From positions 618,980 to 682,979 of the forward strand of contig NZ_FNJH01000001.1 in NCBI RefSeq assembly GCF_900103225.1: 64,000 nucleotides of DNA, given 5' to 3'. Position 1 is the first letter of the stretch. Every line of letters starts with the position of its first letter. Shown here in pieces: positions 8,611 to 16,433 of this stretch. Both the position numbers and the translations under genes were made by a program. The DNA is from Pseudomonas congelans. GTDB lineage: Bacteria; Pseudomonadota; Gammaproteobacteria; Pseudomonadales; Pseudomonadaceae. Below the pieces are notes generated by a model. That model ran no database searches and was not told where the DNA came from. It was given only the letters and a program-made list of their open reading frames with translations.

Positions 8611-9624
8611 CTACTCATAATCTTTGTTGCTATAGAGATTAATTAGAGCTACAGCGCTATTTATTCGATTTTGATGCCCGTTGCTGAGATTTATATATAA
8701 TGTCTTAAGTAGGGAAAATGTTTTTAAGTTAGTATTGATCTCTAACTCTTGATACGTGTGCATGTGTGTGCTCCAGTGTTTGAAATCGCCGTCTGCATCG
8801 TGTTGTAGAGTTTCGTTGCAGTAAGATAATATCCTGGGCTTGGTCTCCGTATTGGAATTTTTATAAAGCGCTATCATTTTTTCGGGGCTATATCTCCAAG
8901 GGAATCTAGTAGGATCGGTTTTCCAAAAATCAAGATATCCAGAGGTGTGTAGCGCACTAGAGAATCTTAAATCTAGTTCGGGACTTTTGATTAATGCATT
9001 ATTTATGTCGTTCACGACCCTGATAGTTGGGTCAATTTTTCTTAATTCGACCATAAGTTTTGATGTGATTGCTCTGAATACTATAGTTGTGTCCCCTTGA
9101 CGTTCGAGAGCCTTTATGTCCTCGGTAGTTACTGGCAGCGTCGCGTTTTCTATCAAATGAACTAATGATGATTTTTGAATTTGTGCCGGTGTGCAAGCAT
9201 CTGCATTTTTAGTGAACATGATCCCTTCCATTGCATATGCTCTAGAAATAAGTCTAGAGCAATATTGTTTGCCGTTTCCTTTTGCGTTTGGAAGTATTAC
9301 AGCGTTCAAGGCACCGCTCAACGTATAAGGCGCGCCATTTTCACCTCTGACGTAATTAATTATATTTTGCATTCGGTCTTGCGGTATCTCTTCTTTTAAA
9401 CGATAAGCGTAAATAGCACAGCTGTCATCATAGAACATTTTATCAATATTTCTGGCTTGGACACCCTCTAATGTCGAGTCCATAACTGAGCTGTTGGCAA
9501 CATAAATCATTGCGTGAGAAATATCACTTCTTGTAAAGTATTTAATTGCTTTGCTTTGAAGGTGGGTTGACGTAGATAAAATTATGTCGCCTTTTTTTAA
9601 TTTGGTTTTGTCAATTTTTAACAT
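8611..9624 (-). CDS. YiiX/YebB-like permuted NlpC/P60 cysteine hydrolase
   Basis: A 337-residue protein whose first 170 residues resemble the circularly permuted papain-like group of NlpC/P60 proteins (YiiX/YebB). It begins with a KKGDIILSTS segment, has the histidine in ISHAMIYVA, and the probable nucleophile in KQYCSRLISRAY. Family members cleave or transfer acyl groups in peptidoglycan or lipid substrates; the actual substrate here is unknown. The C-terminal half is not recognised. There is no signal peptide. GGA lies eight bases before the ATG. It is AT-rich, stands alone and faces the Septu-like pair, so it may be cargo of the same island or an orphan effector. Confidence 0.65.
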   Translation of the reverse strand: MLKIDKTKLKKGDIILSTSTHLQSKAIKYFTRSDISHAMIYVANSSVMDSTLEGVQARNIDKMFYDDSCAIYAYRLKEEIPQDRMQNIINYVRGENGAPYTLSGALNAVILPNAKGNGKQYCSRLISRAYAMEGIMFTKNADACTPAQIQKSSLVHLIENATLPVTTEDIKALERQGDTTIVFRAITSKLMVELRKIDPTIRVVNDINNALIKSPELDLRFSSALHTSGYLDFWKTDPTRFPWRYSPEKMIALYKNSNTETKPRILSYCNETLQHDADGDFKHWSTHMHTYQELEINTNLKTFSLLKTLYINLSNGHQNRINSAVALINLYSNKDYE

Positions 9625-10179
9625 TTTCTAATTCCATTATTTTGTTTCAGGTTTGCATAAATAATTGAGAAGATGCTTCTCGTGCTCGAGTCCCGTTTTT
9701 TTTGGTGAAGAATACCCAACTTAACCTCTTGTTCTCAGTCAACTGATTATAGGCTCACCTCAACCAGCGCCACCGGCAGTTTTACACGCCTCTTTCGATA
9801 CTGCTCGGTCTAATACAGCGTGTCGCCGCGCCAATCGATGAGGAGGGCAGTGTTGGTATGCGATAACACCCCTTTGCACGTTAACATCAAAAAGGCTTGG
9901 AATGCCCGTAATGTCGGGCCACCCCCATTATAGTTCGCCATAGCTAATGGCACGTTTGTTTCTTTGTGGCTTTTGTGTAGAGGTCCTGACAATGTCGACC
10001 CTGTCTGTAGTTCGGATCCTACGATTTTTTCAGATTTCTCCCGCTAAGGTTGTCGGCCGCTGGCCTCCTATCAATGTTCAGAATGATTGACACTGTTGCA
10101 TCAGACCGGATCTGTTCATCGGGTTGCGACTTTATCCGTTGATCGCGACACCGCCTCTCGCTTTTTCAAGGATATTCAA
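9625..10179. other. Intergenic region upstream of vgrG, with a phosphoesterase gene remnant
   Basis: No intact gene is present. Positions 9754-9843 carry a degraded copy of the 3' end of the phosphoesterase gene found at 15.2 kb (see separate entry). The rest contains a T-rich stretch (ACGATTTTTTCAGATTTC) and the ribosome-binding region of vgrG. No terminator or transposase trace was seen. Confidence 0.45.
9754..9843 (-). pseudogene. Remnant of metallophosphoesterase 3' end (direct repeat)
   Basis: This 90-base stretch aligns with 15231-15329, the last third of the intact phosphoesterase gene, in the same orientation. It has two small gaps and several substitutions. The longest near-identical run covers ATACAGCGTGTCGCCGCGCC plus nine more bases with one mismatch. 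The translated remnant keeps LIDWRGDTLY. The remainder of the gene is missing, so it is a broken copy, and together with the intact gene it brackets the vgrG module. Confidence 0.75.
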
Positions 10180-12021
10180 ATGTTGATGGACCTCGCAGCA
10201 ATGTTTTCGCCACAAAATCGGCGTCTGTTCAAATTTAGAAATCTTGCCAATCCTAAGCAGGACCTGTTGCTGGAGTCTTTCAGCGGGACGGAAGAGCTCT
10301 CCTACGCCTATAGCTTCGAGCTAGCGCTGCTATGCCAAGATTCTGGGATCAAGCTTAAGTCGATGATGGGGCAACACTCAGTTATTGAGATCGAGCTGGC
10401 CGATGGATCTGCACGTCATGTCGCCGGCTACATCACGCGCTTTGCCAGTATTGGCAGCGATGGCGGTATCGCTCGCTACACCGCAACGCTGAACCCTTGG
10501 TTTTCAATGCTTGAAAACCGTATCGATAGCAGAATATTTCAGGACAAGACCGTAGAAGAGGTCGTTGCCCAGGTTTTTGCGTCGTGCTCTGCCTATTCGC
10601 GCCATGAGTTTCGCCTCAGCAAACCGGCAAAGTGCTATGGCTACATCACTCAGTATCGAGAGTCAGACTTTAACTTTGTCCAGCGCTTACTCGAACAGGA
10701 AGGAATGTTCTATTACTTTGAACATACCTCAGAAGATCACACGATGATCATCTGCGATGACTCTACAAGGCTGGAGGCGTTGCTCAAGCAACCAAAGATT
10801 CGCTTCCATACCGCGTCAGTTACTGAGACCGCTGACTCAATAACTGACTGGCAGAGTAATCGTCAGCTACAGGCCTCCAGAATATCAGTCCAGACTTTTG
10901 ACTATTCTCAGCCGCGCAATCGTCTTCCTGTGACAATTAATAGTATGAATATGCAGGGCGATGTAGAAAACTTTGAGATTTACGATTATCCAGGTCAATT
11001 TAGTCATAGTACCTATGACGAAGGTGGGGCTTTATTGCGCTTGAGAGTCGAGGCGCTTGAACTCAGAGGTAAAATCTTTCAAGGCTCAAGTAACTGCCGC
11101 GTTATGCAGCCTGGCTACACATTTGAACTGTTGCAACATTATAATCACGATTATGGTCCAGCAGAAGATAGGCAATTTCTGCTCATGAGCGTCCGCAGTG
11201 AAGGTCATAATAATTACTCAAATGGTCAGCCAGCGAGCTATTTCAATACATTTTCTTGCGTAAGAAGAAAAATTGTTTTTCGCCCTCAATCCGTCACGCC
11301 AAGGCCAACTATTTCCGGACCACAGACAGCCATAGTCGTGGGGGCACCGGGAGAAGAGATATTCACCGATCGTCTCGGCCGAATAAAAGTCCAGTTCCAC
11401 TGGGATCGAGAGGGGAATCAAGACGATAAGAGCTCTTGCTGGGTCCGTGTGGCTCAGTCCGGTGCAAGCAGCGGTTTCGGCAGCATTCAGATTCCTCGGG
11501 TTGACGATGAGGTAGTTGTAGTCTTCCTTGATGGAAATCCGGATAGGCCTTTGGTCATGGGAAGCCTATATAACAACCGTAACATACCGCCTTGGTCTTT
11601 GCCGGAAAACAAGACGCAAAGCGGATTCCTTACACGTTCAATCAAAGGCCGGGCCTCTAACGCTAATTTTTTTCGCTTCGAGGATAAACCGGGGGCCGAG
11701 CAAGTTAGTCTGCATGCTGAGCGCAATTTGGATACTGATGTTGAAGTAGACGAAAGACACACTGTTGGAGGTGATCGGGTAATCACGGTTAGAGGAAAGC
11801 ACTCAGAAACTATAAAGTTAGAGACAAGTATAGCCGTTGAGGAAGGATCGTACTTTGTTACTGTAGACAAAGGAGAAGTGAAAATAAAGTCTGCTGAGTC
11901 GATTACTCTTGAAGTGGGGACTAGTAAATTGGTAATGAACAAGGATGGGGCGATTACCCTCTCGGGCATCACGGTGAACGTGGAAGGCAAGACGAAAATC
12001 AATCTCAATAAAGACAATTGA
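10180..12021 (+). CDS. vgrG: Type VI secretion tip protein VgrG
   Basis: A 613-residue VgrG. The N-terminal two-thirds give the gp27-like part (FKFRNLANPKQDLLLESFSG start; YITQYRESDFNFVQRLLEQEGMFYYFEH near residue 165). The gp5-like OB fold follows (VGAPGEEIFTDRLGRIKVQFHWDREG, then SCWVRVAQ), and a C-terminal repetitive beta-helix ends in KTKINLNKDN. It forms the membrane-puncturing spike and carries effectors. The start at 10180 is preferred to an upstream frame-open ATG because AAGGAT lies eight bases before it and the family usually begins here. It leads an operon with a chaperone, a PAAR effector and an immunity gene. No other type VI genes are in the window. Confidence 0.95.
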   Translation: MLMDLAAMFSPQNRRLFKFRNLANPKQDLLLESFSGTEELSYAYSFELALLCQDSGIKLKSMMGQHSVIEIELADGSARHVAGYITRFASIGSDGGIARYTATLNPWFSMLENRIDSRIFQDKTVEEVVAQVFASCSAYSRHEFRLSKPAKCYGYITQYRESDFNFVQRLLEQEGMFYYFEHTSEDHTMIICDDSTRLEALLKQPKIRFHTASVTETADSITDWQSNRQLQASRISVQTFDYSQPRNRLPVTINSMNMQGDVENFEIYDYPGQFSHSTYDEGGALLRLRVEALELRGKIFQGSSNCRVMQPGYTFELLQHYNHDYGPAEDRQFLLMSVRSEGHNNYSNGQPASYFNTFSCVRRKIVFRPQSVTPRPTISGPQTAIVVGAPGEEIFTDRLGRIKVQFHWDREGNQDDKSSCWVRVAQSGASSGFGSIQIPRVDDEVVVVFLDGNPDRPLVMGSLYNNRNIPPWSLPENKTQSGFLTRSIKGRASNANFFRFEDKPGAEQVSLHAERNLDTDVEVDERHTVGGDRVITVRGKHSETIKLETSIAVEEGSYFVTVDKGEVKIKSAESITLEVGTSKLVMNKDGAITLSGITVNVEGKTKINLNKDN

Positions 12022-12056
12022 ATTTATAAATTAGCTGCCGGACAAGGGATGGCCTA

Positions 12057-12644
12057 ATGCAAAGAAAAAGTATGTACGACCGTATCTCCGAAGCGCGTAT
12101 TCGTGAGCAGCAGCGTTTGGAGGAGGAGCGTTTGGCGCAAGCGATTATTGATGCTATTCCTGTGCCTGAACGGTTTCATACAAATGAGCTAAGTTTTATT
12201 CGTCCTCAGGGTTTTAAAGACAAGACATTTCATGTGTTTACGCTTACAGACATTGGGGCCAGCCCGCTATCTGTGGTGATAGGGCGCACGCCTGTTGAAG
12301 GTGATAAAGAATTGGAATACTTATCTCAGCTGCTAATAGCTGATTTAAAAAAAGCGCTTTCGCATCTGGAGTGGATCGAACCTCTTGTTCCCGTGGAAAT
12401 CGCGGGAGTAGAGGGAAGGCGTGCTGAGTTCAGGTGGAGGCAGCAAGGAACTCCTGTTCATCAGGTTCAATTTATTTTTCTGCATCACGATGAACAACAA
12501 CATCCAGTTCTTATTCAGGTAACCGGGACTAGTAACGATCCAGGCGGTATGAATATTGAAGAAAAGACCGCCTTTTATCTGTTGGTAGACACTCTGAAGT
12601 TGCGTCTTTATCCTGGTTTGGATCAGGCGGTAGATCGGGCATGA
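12057..12644 (+). CDS. Eag-type (DUF1795/DcrB-like) type VI effector chaperone
   Basis: A 195-residue protein with a charged helical N-terminus of about 40 residues followed by a DUF1795/DcrB-like domain (ELSFIRPQGFKDKTFHVFTL to the C-terminal AFYLLVDTLKLR). In type VI systems such proteins (EagR/EagT) shield the transmembrane segments of prePAAR effectors and load them onto VgrG. The position between vgrG and a prePAAR effector, and the ATGA overlap with the latter at 12641-12644, support this. The effector does have two hydrophobic regions, as expected for an Eag client. Confidence 0.85.
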   Translation: MQRKSMYDRISEARIREQQRLEEERLAQAIIDAIPVPERFHTNELSFIRPQGFKDKTFHVFTLTDIGASPLSVVIGRTPVEGDKELEYLSQLLIADLKKALSHLEWIEPLVPVEIAGVEGRRAEFRWRQQGTPVHQVQFIFLHHDEQQHPVLIQVTGTSNDPGGMNIEEKTAFYLLVDTLKLRLYPGLDQAVDRA

Positions 12645-13804
12645 GCGGCGCAGCTCGCGTTAATGATCCAATTGAGCATACGGGCTCACTGACAGGACTG
12701 CTTGCTGGGCTTGCGATTGGCGCAATTGGTGCGGCGCTGGTTGTGGGGACAGGTGGCTTGGCTGCTGTTGCTATAGTAGGTGCGTCTGCTGCGACCGGGG
12801 CTGGTGTAGGCCAGCTGATCGGAAGCCTATCGTTTTGCAATCACCAAACTGGCCAAATTGTAAGTGGCTCGAGTAATGTTTATATCAATGGTGAGCCTGC
12901 GGCCAGAGCTCACGCTGATCAGGCAAAATGCGATGAGCATAGTTCCAGGCCGCAAGTTATCGCTCAAGGTAGTAGCAATGTCTACATTAATGGCCATCCT
13001 GCTGCCCGAGTCGGAGATCGCACTGCATGTGATGCCAAGATTGTAGTTGGCTCGAGTAACGTATTTATTGGGGGAGGAACTGAGACTACTGATCCTATCA
13101 ATCCCGAAGTTCCTGAGTTGTTAGAGAGAGGTATATTGCTCGTTGGTCTGGCTAGTGCTTTTGTCCTCGCAAGCCCTGTCATTGTGATCGCTGGTCTAGT
13201 CGGAGGTGTTGCTGGAGGCACTGTCGGAAGTTTGGGCGGTGCGCAGTTATTTGGTGAGGGGAGCGACGGACAAAAATTAATGGCATTCAGCGGTGCTTTA
13301 TTAGGCGGCGGTCTGGGTGCAAAAGGAGGCAAATGGTTTGACACTCGCTATGACATAAAAGTACAAGGTGTGGGGTCGAATTTTGGCAATTTGAAGATCA
13401 CTCCGAAAGGGGCTGTAAAGGTCTCAAATATTGCGGAGTCCGAAGCTGCACTTGGTCGTGCATCACAGGCCAGAACTGATCTTCCGCAAAGTAAAGAGTT
13501 GAAGGTAAAAACTGTCTCATCCAATGATAAGAAAACATTAAGCGGTTGGGGTAATAAAAAGCCCGAAGGTTATGAGAGGATTTCTGCGGAGCAGGTCAAG
13601 GCTAAGTCTGAAGAAATTGGGCATGAGGTGAAGTCACACCCATACGACAGAGATTACAAAGGACAGTACTTTTCATCTCATGCAGAGAAACAAATGTCAA
13701 TCGCAAGTCCAAATCATCCTTTGGGTGTTTCGAAGCCTATGTGTACTGATTGTCAGGGCTACTTTTCTCAGTGGCTAAGTATAGTAAGGTTGAGCAGACA
13801 GTAG
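12641..13804 (+). CDS. prePAAR type VI effector with deaminase-like toxin domain, frameshifted near C-terminus
   Basis: The 387-residue reading frame starts with the prePAAR motif AARVNDPIEH (residues 4-13). A hydrophobic region spans about residues 19-65. A PAAR domain with three GSSNVYI/FxNG-type repeats spans about 80-150, and a second hydrophobic region about 155-235. The C-terminal toxin shows a zinc deaminase pattern, HAE at 347-349 and CTDC at 368-371. The frame then ends in an unrelated short tail. A 33-residue continuation in the -1 frame (13771-13872) looks like the true end and overlaps the immunity gene as ATGA. A one-base loss (or two-base gain) near 13755-13775 is the simplest explanation. 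It could be a real mutation or a sequencing error. Confidence 0.85.
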   Translation: MSGAARVNDPIEHTGSLTGLLAGLAIGAIGAALVVGTGGLAAVAIVGASAATGAGVGQLIGSLSFCNHQTGQIVSGSSNVYINGEPAARAHADQAKCDEHSSRPQVIAQGSSNVYINGHPAARVGDRTACDAKIVVGSSNVFIGGGTETTDPINPEVPELLERGILLVGLASAFVLASPVIVIAGLVGGVAGGTVGSLGGAQLFGEGSDGQKLMAFSGALLGGGLGAKGGKWFDTRYDIKVQGVGSNFGNLKITPKGAVKVSNIAESEAALGRASQARTDLPQSKELKVKTVSSNDKKTLSGWGNKKPEGYERISAEQVKAKSEEIGHEVKSHPYDRDYKGQYFSSHAEKQMSIASPNHPLGVSKPMCTDCQGYFSQWLSIVRLSRQ

Positions 13805-13872
13805 CAGATCCTAAAGCGATACGTATTTTTAAGACCGATGGTTCTGTTGAGATAATTATGAGGTCGGAATGA
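13771..13872 (+). pseudogene. Out-of-frame C-terminal tail of the deaminase effector
   Basis: These 33 codons (VAKYSKVEQTVADPKAIRIF, then KTDGSVEIIMRSE and stop) continue the toxin domain in the -1 frame. The stop TGA at 13870-13872 overlaps the immunity start ATG at 13869, the usual coupled arrangement. The pattern AKYS...V.DP....F..DGS is typical of the end of deaminase-type polymorphic toxins as I know them. This supports a disrupted gene rather than a naturally short toxin. Confidence 0.7.
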
Positions 13873-14450
13873 ATAACAAAAGTAAAGTGTTGATTGAAAA
13901 GCTTCTTCTTGAGGTTGCGAAGTCGCCAGAAGGTGAATTGATACTTCCTCTCAGAAAACTTTTGTGGAATACCATTACTGAAGATGAGGCAGCGGCAAAT
14001 AAGAAAATTATTCTGACTGCTTTAGATGTGATGTGTGTTAGACAGGGTGTAAATTTTTGGATAAAGAAATTCGGAGATAATGAGCCGGTAAATTACATTC
14101 TGAATGTCGCTCTTGAAACTGCTGAGGGAAAATTTGATGAGGCGAAAGCACTTGGTCTTAGGGATGAATTCTATGTTTCAATAGTTGAAGATCAAGAGTA
14201 CGCGGCAGAAGAGTATCCAGCAATGTTTGTTGGGCATGCTGCTGCTAATACAATTGCAACAGCTGTTGATGATTTTCAATTTGAGCCATACGACCATCGT
14301 ACGGATCGCGACTTGGATCCCGAAGGATTCGAATCTAGCTACCTTGTTGCGTCAGCCTTTGCAGGCGGATTATCTGAGGATGGTGATCCAAAATTACGTC
14401 GTACTTTTTGGGAATGGTATTTGTCTATTGCTGTGCCGCAAGTTGTGTGA
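13869..14450 (+). CDS. Probable immunity protein for the deaminase effector
   Basis: A 193-residue, acidic, largely helical protein without a signal peptide. It resembles the Imm5-type immunity proteins associated with deaminase toxins, with a KKIILTALDVMCV-like first helix and a C-terminal RRTFWEWYLSIAVPQVV; this family match is from memory and tentative. Its position directly after the toxin, with an ATGA overlap to the original toxin frame, is the main evidence. A cytoplasmic protein fits a toxin that acts on nucleic acid or nucleotides in the cytosol. The gene appears intact although the toxin is frameshifted. Confidence 0.7.
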   Translation: MNNKSKVLIEKLLLEVAKSPEGELILPLRKLLWNTITEDEAAANKKIILTALDVMCVRQGVNFWIKKFGDNEPVNYILNVALETAEGKFDEAKALGLRDEFYVSIVEDQEYAAEEYPAMFVGHAAANTIATAVDDFQFEPYDHRTDRDLDPEGFESSYLVASAFAGGLSEDGDPKLRRTFWEWYLSIAVPQVV

Positions 14451-14557
14451 GGTCATTAATTAATGCTCGGGCTCTGCACCCTCAACCTCTGCATGCTGCG
14501 TATGGATATGAAGGTTTGATGGCGCTGACCAACGATTGAAATCCTGAAGGACTGAAC

Positions 14558-15016
14558 ATGCTCAACCTGGATTGGCTCAGCAACCACATGCACCACAGCG
14601 ATACAATGGCGCTGTGGCTTCATCAGCAGTTCGATTACGAGTTTGCATCGCAATCACTCGCTGACTGGCAACTGGACTTTTCTCAAGGACAGGCAAATGG
14701 TCATTGGAAGTGCCTGATTGCCATGAAGGATGGTGAGTTGCTGGGCGGTGCCGCGCTGGCCAGCGACGATCTGGCTGAACGTCCGGATCTGGGGCCTTGG
14801 CTGGCGTGTGTTCTGGTAAAACCGGAAGTGCGAGGCAGGGGCGTTGCAGGGCAGTTGATCGACGGCATTTGTAGTCATGCAAGGTCTGTCGGTATCACCA
14901 CGTTGTATCTGCATACCCATGATCAGCACAGCTTCTACGCCAAGCGCGGTTGGCGGGTATTGGAGCGTCTTGAGGCGTGGGGCAAGGAGCATTATCTGAT
15001 GGTGCAGGATCTTTAG
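14558..15016 (+). CDS. GNAT family N-acetyltransferase
   Basis: A 152-residue GNAT protein. The acetyl-CoA-binding motif is LACVLVKPEVRGRGVAGQLIDGI near residues 85-105, followed by TTLYLHTHDQHSFYAKRGWRVLERL, the typical end of the fold. GAAGGA lies seven to eight bases before the ATG. Composition returns to the GC-rich chromosomal norm here, so the accessory segment ends just upstream. The substrate is unknown. It is convergent with the phosphoesterase gene. Confidence 0.88.
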   Translation: MLNLDWLSNHMHHSDTMALWLHQQFDYEFASQSLADWQLDFSQGQANGHWKCLIAMKDGELLGGAALASDDLAERPDLGPWLACVLVKPEVRGRGVAGQLIDGICSHARSVGITTLYLHTHDQHSFYAKRGWRVLERLEAWGKEHYLMVQDL

Positions 15017-15074
15017 AGGTCTTGTGTTGCATCGGCACTTGGGTCGCTTACCGGTACAGGGATGAGTCTTGCGT

Positions 15075-15135
15075 TCAGGGTAACGCGGAGCGTCACGAAC
15101 TGCATTCCCACGCGGAGCGCGGGGACGATAATCAT
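15075..15135. repeat. Pseudomonad intergenic repeat of the GCGGAGCG type
   Basis: The segment holds two GCGGAGCG cores, one in AACGCGGAGCGTCACGAACT and the second in TTCCCACGCGGAGCGCGGGG, the latter with imperfect dyad symmetry (CCCACGC / GCGGGG). This type of element recurs between genes in pseudomonad chromosomes. It lies between the convergent GNAT and phosphoesterase genes and may form a hairpin in both transcripts. Confidence 0.5.
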
Positions 15136-15187
15136 TGCTCGAAACTCTGTTTTCTTGCTGAAGAAATACTCAGCGTTAGTCCGGTTG

Positions 15188-15646
15188 TCAGTCGACCAAC
15201 TGCACCAGACTCGGCTCAATGGCATCCGGACTCACCTCAAGCAGCGCTAGGGTCACCGGCAGTTTGAAACGCCGCCGCCCGGCGCTGCCCGGATTCAGAT
15301 ACAGCGTGTCGCCGCGCCAGTCGATGAGGGGTTTGTGTGAATGGCCGGTAACGACCAGTTTCACGCTGTCATCCAATAGCGCTGGAACGTCGGCGATGTC
15401 GTGCACCAGCAGGACTTGCCAGCCTTCGATGTCGAAGCGCAGATGATCGGCAATGTGTGTTGCCCAGTCTGCATCCATGTCGTTGTTGCCGCGCACGATG
15501 TGCAGCGGGGCGATGGCGGTCAGTTGCTCGACGATGTCCTGGCTGCCGATGTCACCGGCATGGATGATCTGTGCGCAGCCCTGTAGCGCAGCGATGGCTT
15601 CAGGACGGAGCAGTCCGTGGGTGTCGGAAATCACACCAACTTTCAT
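15188..15646 (-). CDS. YfcE/MJ0936-type metallophosphoesterase
   Basis: A 152-residue single-domain calcineurin-like phosphodiesterase. The metal-binding motifs appear in order: GVISDTHG (residues 4-11), HAGDIG near 30, RGNNDMD near 52, LVHD near 80 and VTGHSHKP near 100. Family enzymes hydrolyse phosphodiester bonds with manganese or similar ions; the physiological substrate is unknown. The 3' end of this gene is duplicated as a remnant at 9754-9843. The gene lies 78 bases after the HisRS-like gene on the same strand, so the two may be cotranscribed from the histidine-attenuated promoter. Confidence 0.9.
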   Translation of the reverse strand: MKVGVISDTHGLLRPEAIAALQGCAQIIHAGDIGSQDIVEQLTAIAPLHIVRGNNDMDADWATHIADHLRFDIEGWQVLLVHDIADVPALLDDSVKLVVTGHSHKPLIDWRGDTLYLNPGSAGRRRFKLPVTLALLEVSPDAIEPSLVQLVD

Positions 15647-15724
15647 ACGGGGGCCTCGGGTCGGGGGCAGGATAGAAGCGCAGTGTAACGCGTTGCGCTT
15701 CTACGGCCAGTTACAGGATGGGCG

Positions 15725-16361
15725 TTATTGGCCGGACCCAAGCGCCAATACCAGCCGCTCCAGTCCGATGCCAAACCCGGCACCCTCTCGATAGGCGCCG
15801 CCGCCGACCACTTGTTGCTGCGCACCCAGGCGCGAACAACGTACCTCGAAGCCGTTGCCTTCCAAGTAGTAGCTCAGGCCCCGTTTCACGGCGGTATTGA
15901 GTTCATAGTCCAGGCCCAGCGAATCCAGAAAGCCCGTGCAGATGGCCTGGCTGCGCAGCAACGCTTGCTGCGGCGAAGGGCCGAGGATTTCAAGCCCAAG
16001 TTGGGTGAATTCGCGGTAGCGCCCGGCTTGCGGGCGCTCGTAGCGATAACAGCGTGCCACGTAGAAAAACAGCGCTTCACGTCGCCCCTCAAGCAGCGCT
16101 TCGCTGCGCTCCTGAAACAGCGCCGTGGCTTCGGGTATCAGGCAACAGGGGCGTCCGGCCTTGTCCTCGAAGGCCCACATCTGGCCGATGATTTCGCTGC
16201 CGCCGGCTTTTTCGATAAAGGTGTCCTGACCCCATAAGGCCGGCACTATCGCTTCCTCAGCTCCGGCTTCGATGAAGATAGCTCCGGAAACGGTTTTCTG
16301 TGTCACGCAGGGTTGCGGCTTCTGTTCCGGTCACGATGCGGGTTCCGCGTAGCATGGTCAT
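15725..16361 (-). pseudogene. HisRS-like class II synthetase core protein, frameshifted
   Basis: The frame from 16306 to 15725 encodes class II synthetase motifs of the HisRS type: EEAIVPALWGQ (motif 1 region), FYVARCYRYERPQAGRYREF (motif 2 with the HisA-like RYERPQ) and GIGLERLVLAL (motif 3). The true N-terminus lies in another frame, from an ATG at 16361 (MTMLRGTRIVTGTEAATLRD, then TENRFRSYLHRS). The two parts join smoothly if one extra base near 16255-16265 is removed, giving about 211 residues. The product would be only a catalytic core, without the insertion and anticodon-binding domains. It may act on histidine in a non-translational reaction or as a HisZ-like regulator; this is inference. 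A histidine attenuator precedes it. Confidence 0.75.
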
Positions 16362-16390
16362 GGGGGATGATCTCCAGTTTTTTCAGGCAA

Positions 16391-16414
16391 TAAAAAAGGC
16401 GCCATGGGCGCCTT
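16391..16414 (-). terminator. Attenuator terminator of the histidine leader
   Basis: On the minus strand the perfect stem AAGGCGCC / GGCGCCTT (loop CAT) runs into TTTTTTATTG. It sits between the HHHH leader peptide and the HisRS-like gene, 30 bases upstream of that gene's ATG, so it is placed to stop transcription before the structural gene. Confidence 0.8.
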
Positions 16415-16433
16415 GGTCGGTTTCACTGATGGG

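Noticed and set aside
9810..9992. A 60-codon minus-strand ORF
   Set aside because: Only its end resembles the phosphoesterase; the rest is unrelated, so it is treated as a remnant and not a gene.
13755..13790. Programmed -1 frameshift in the deaminase effector
   Set aside because: No X-XXY-YYZ slippery heptamer lies in the correct phase, so a simple indel is a better explanation.
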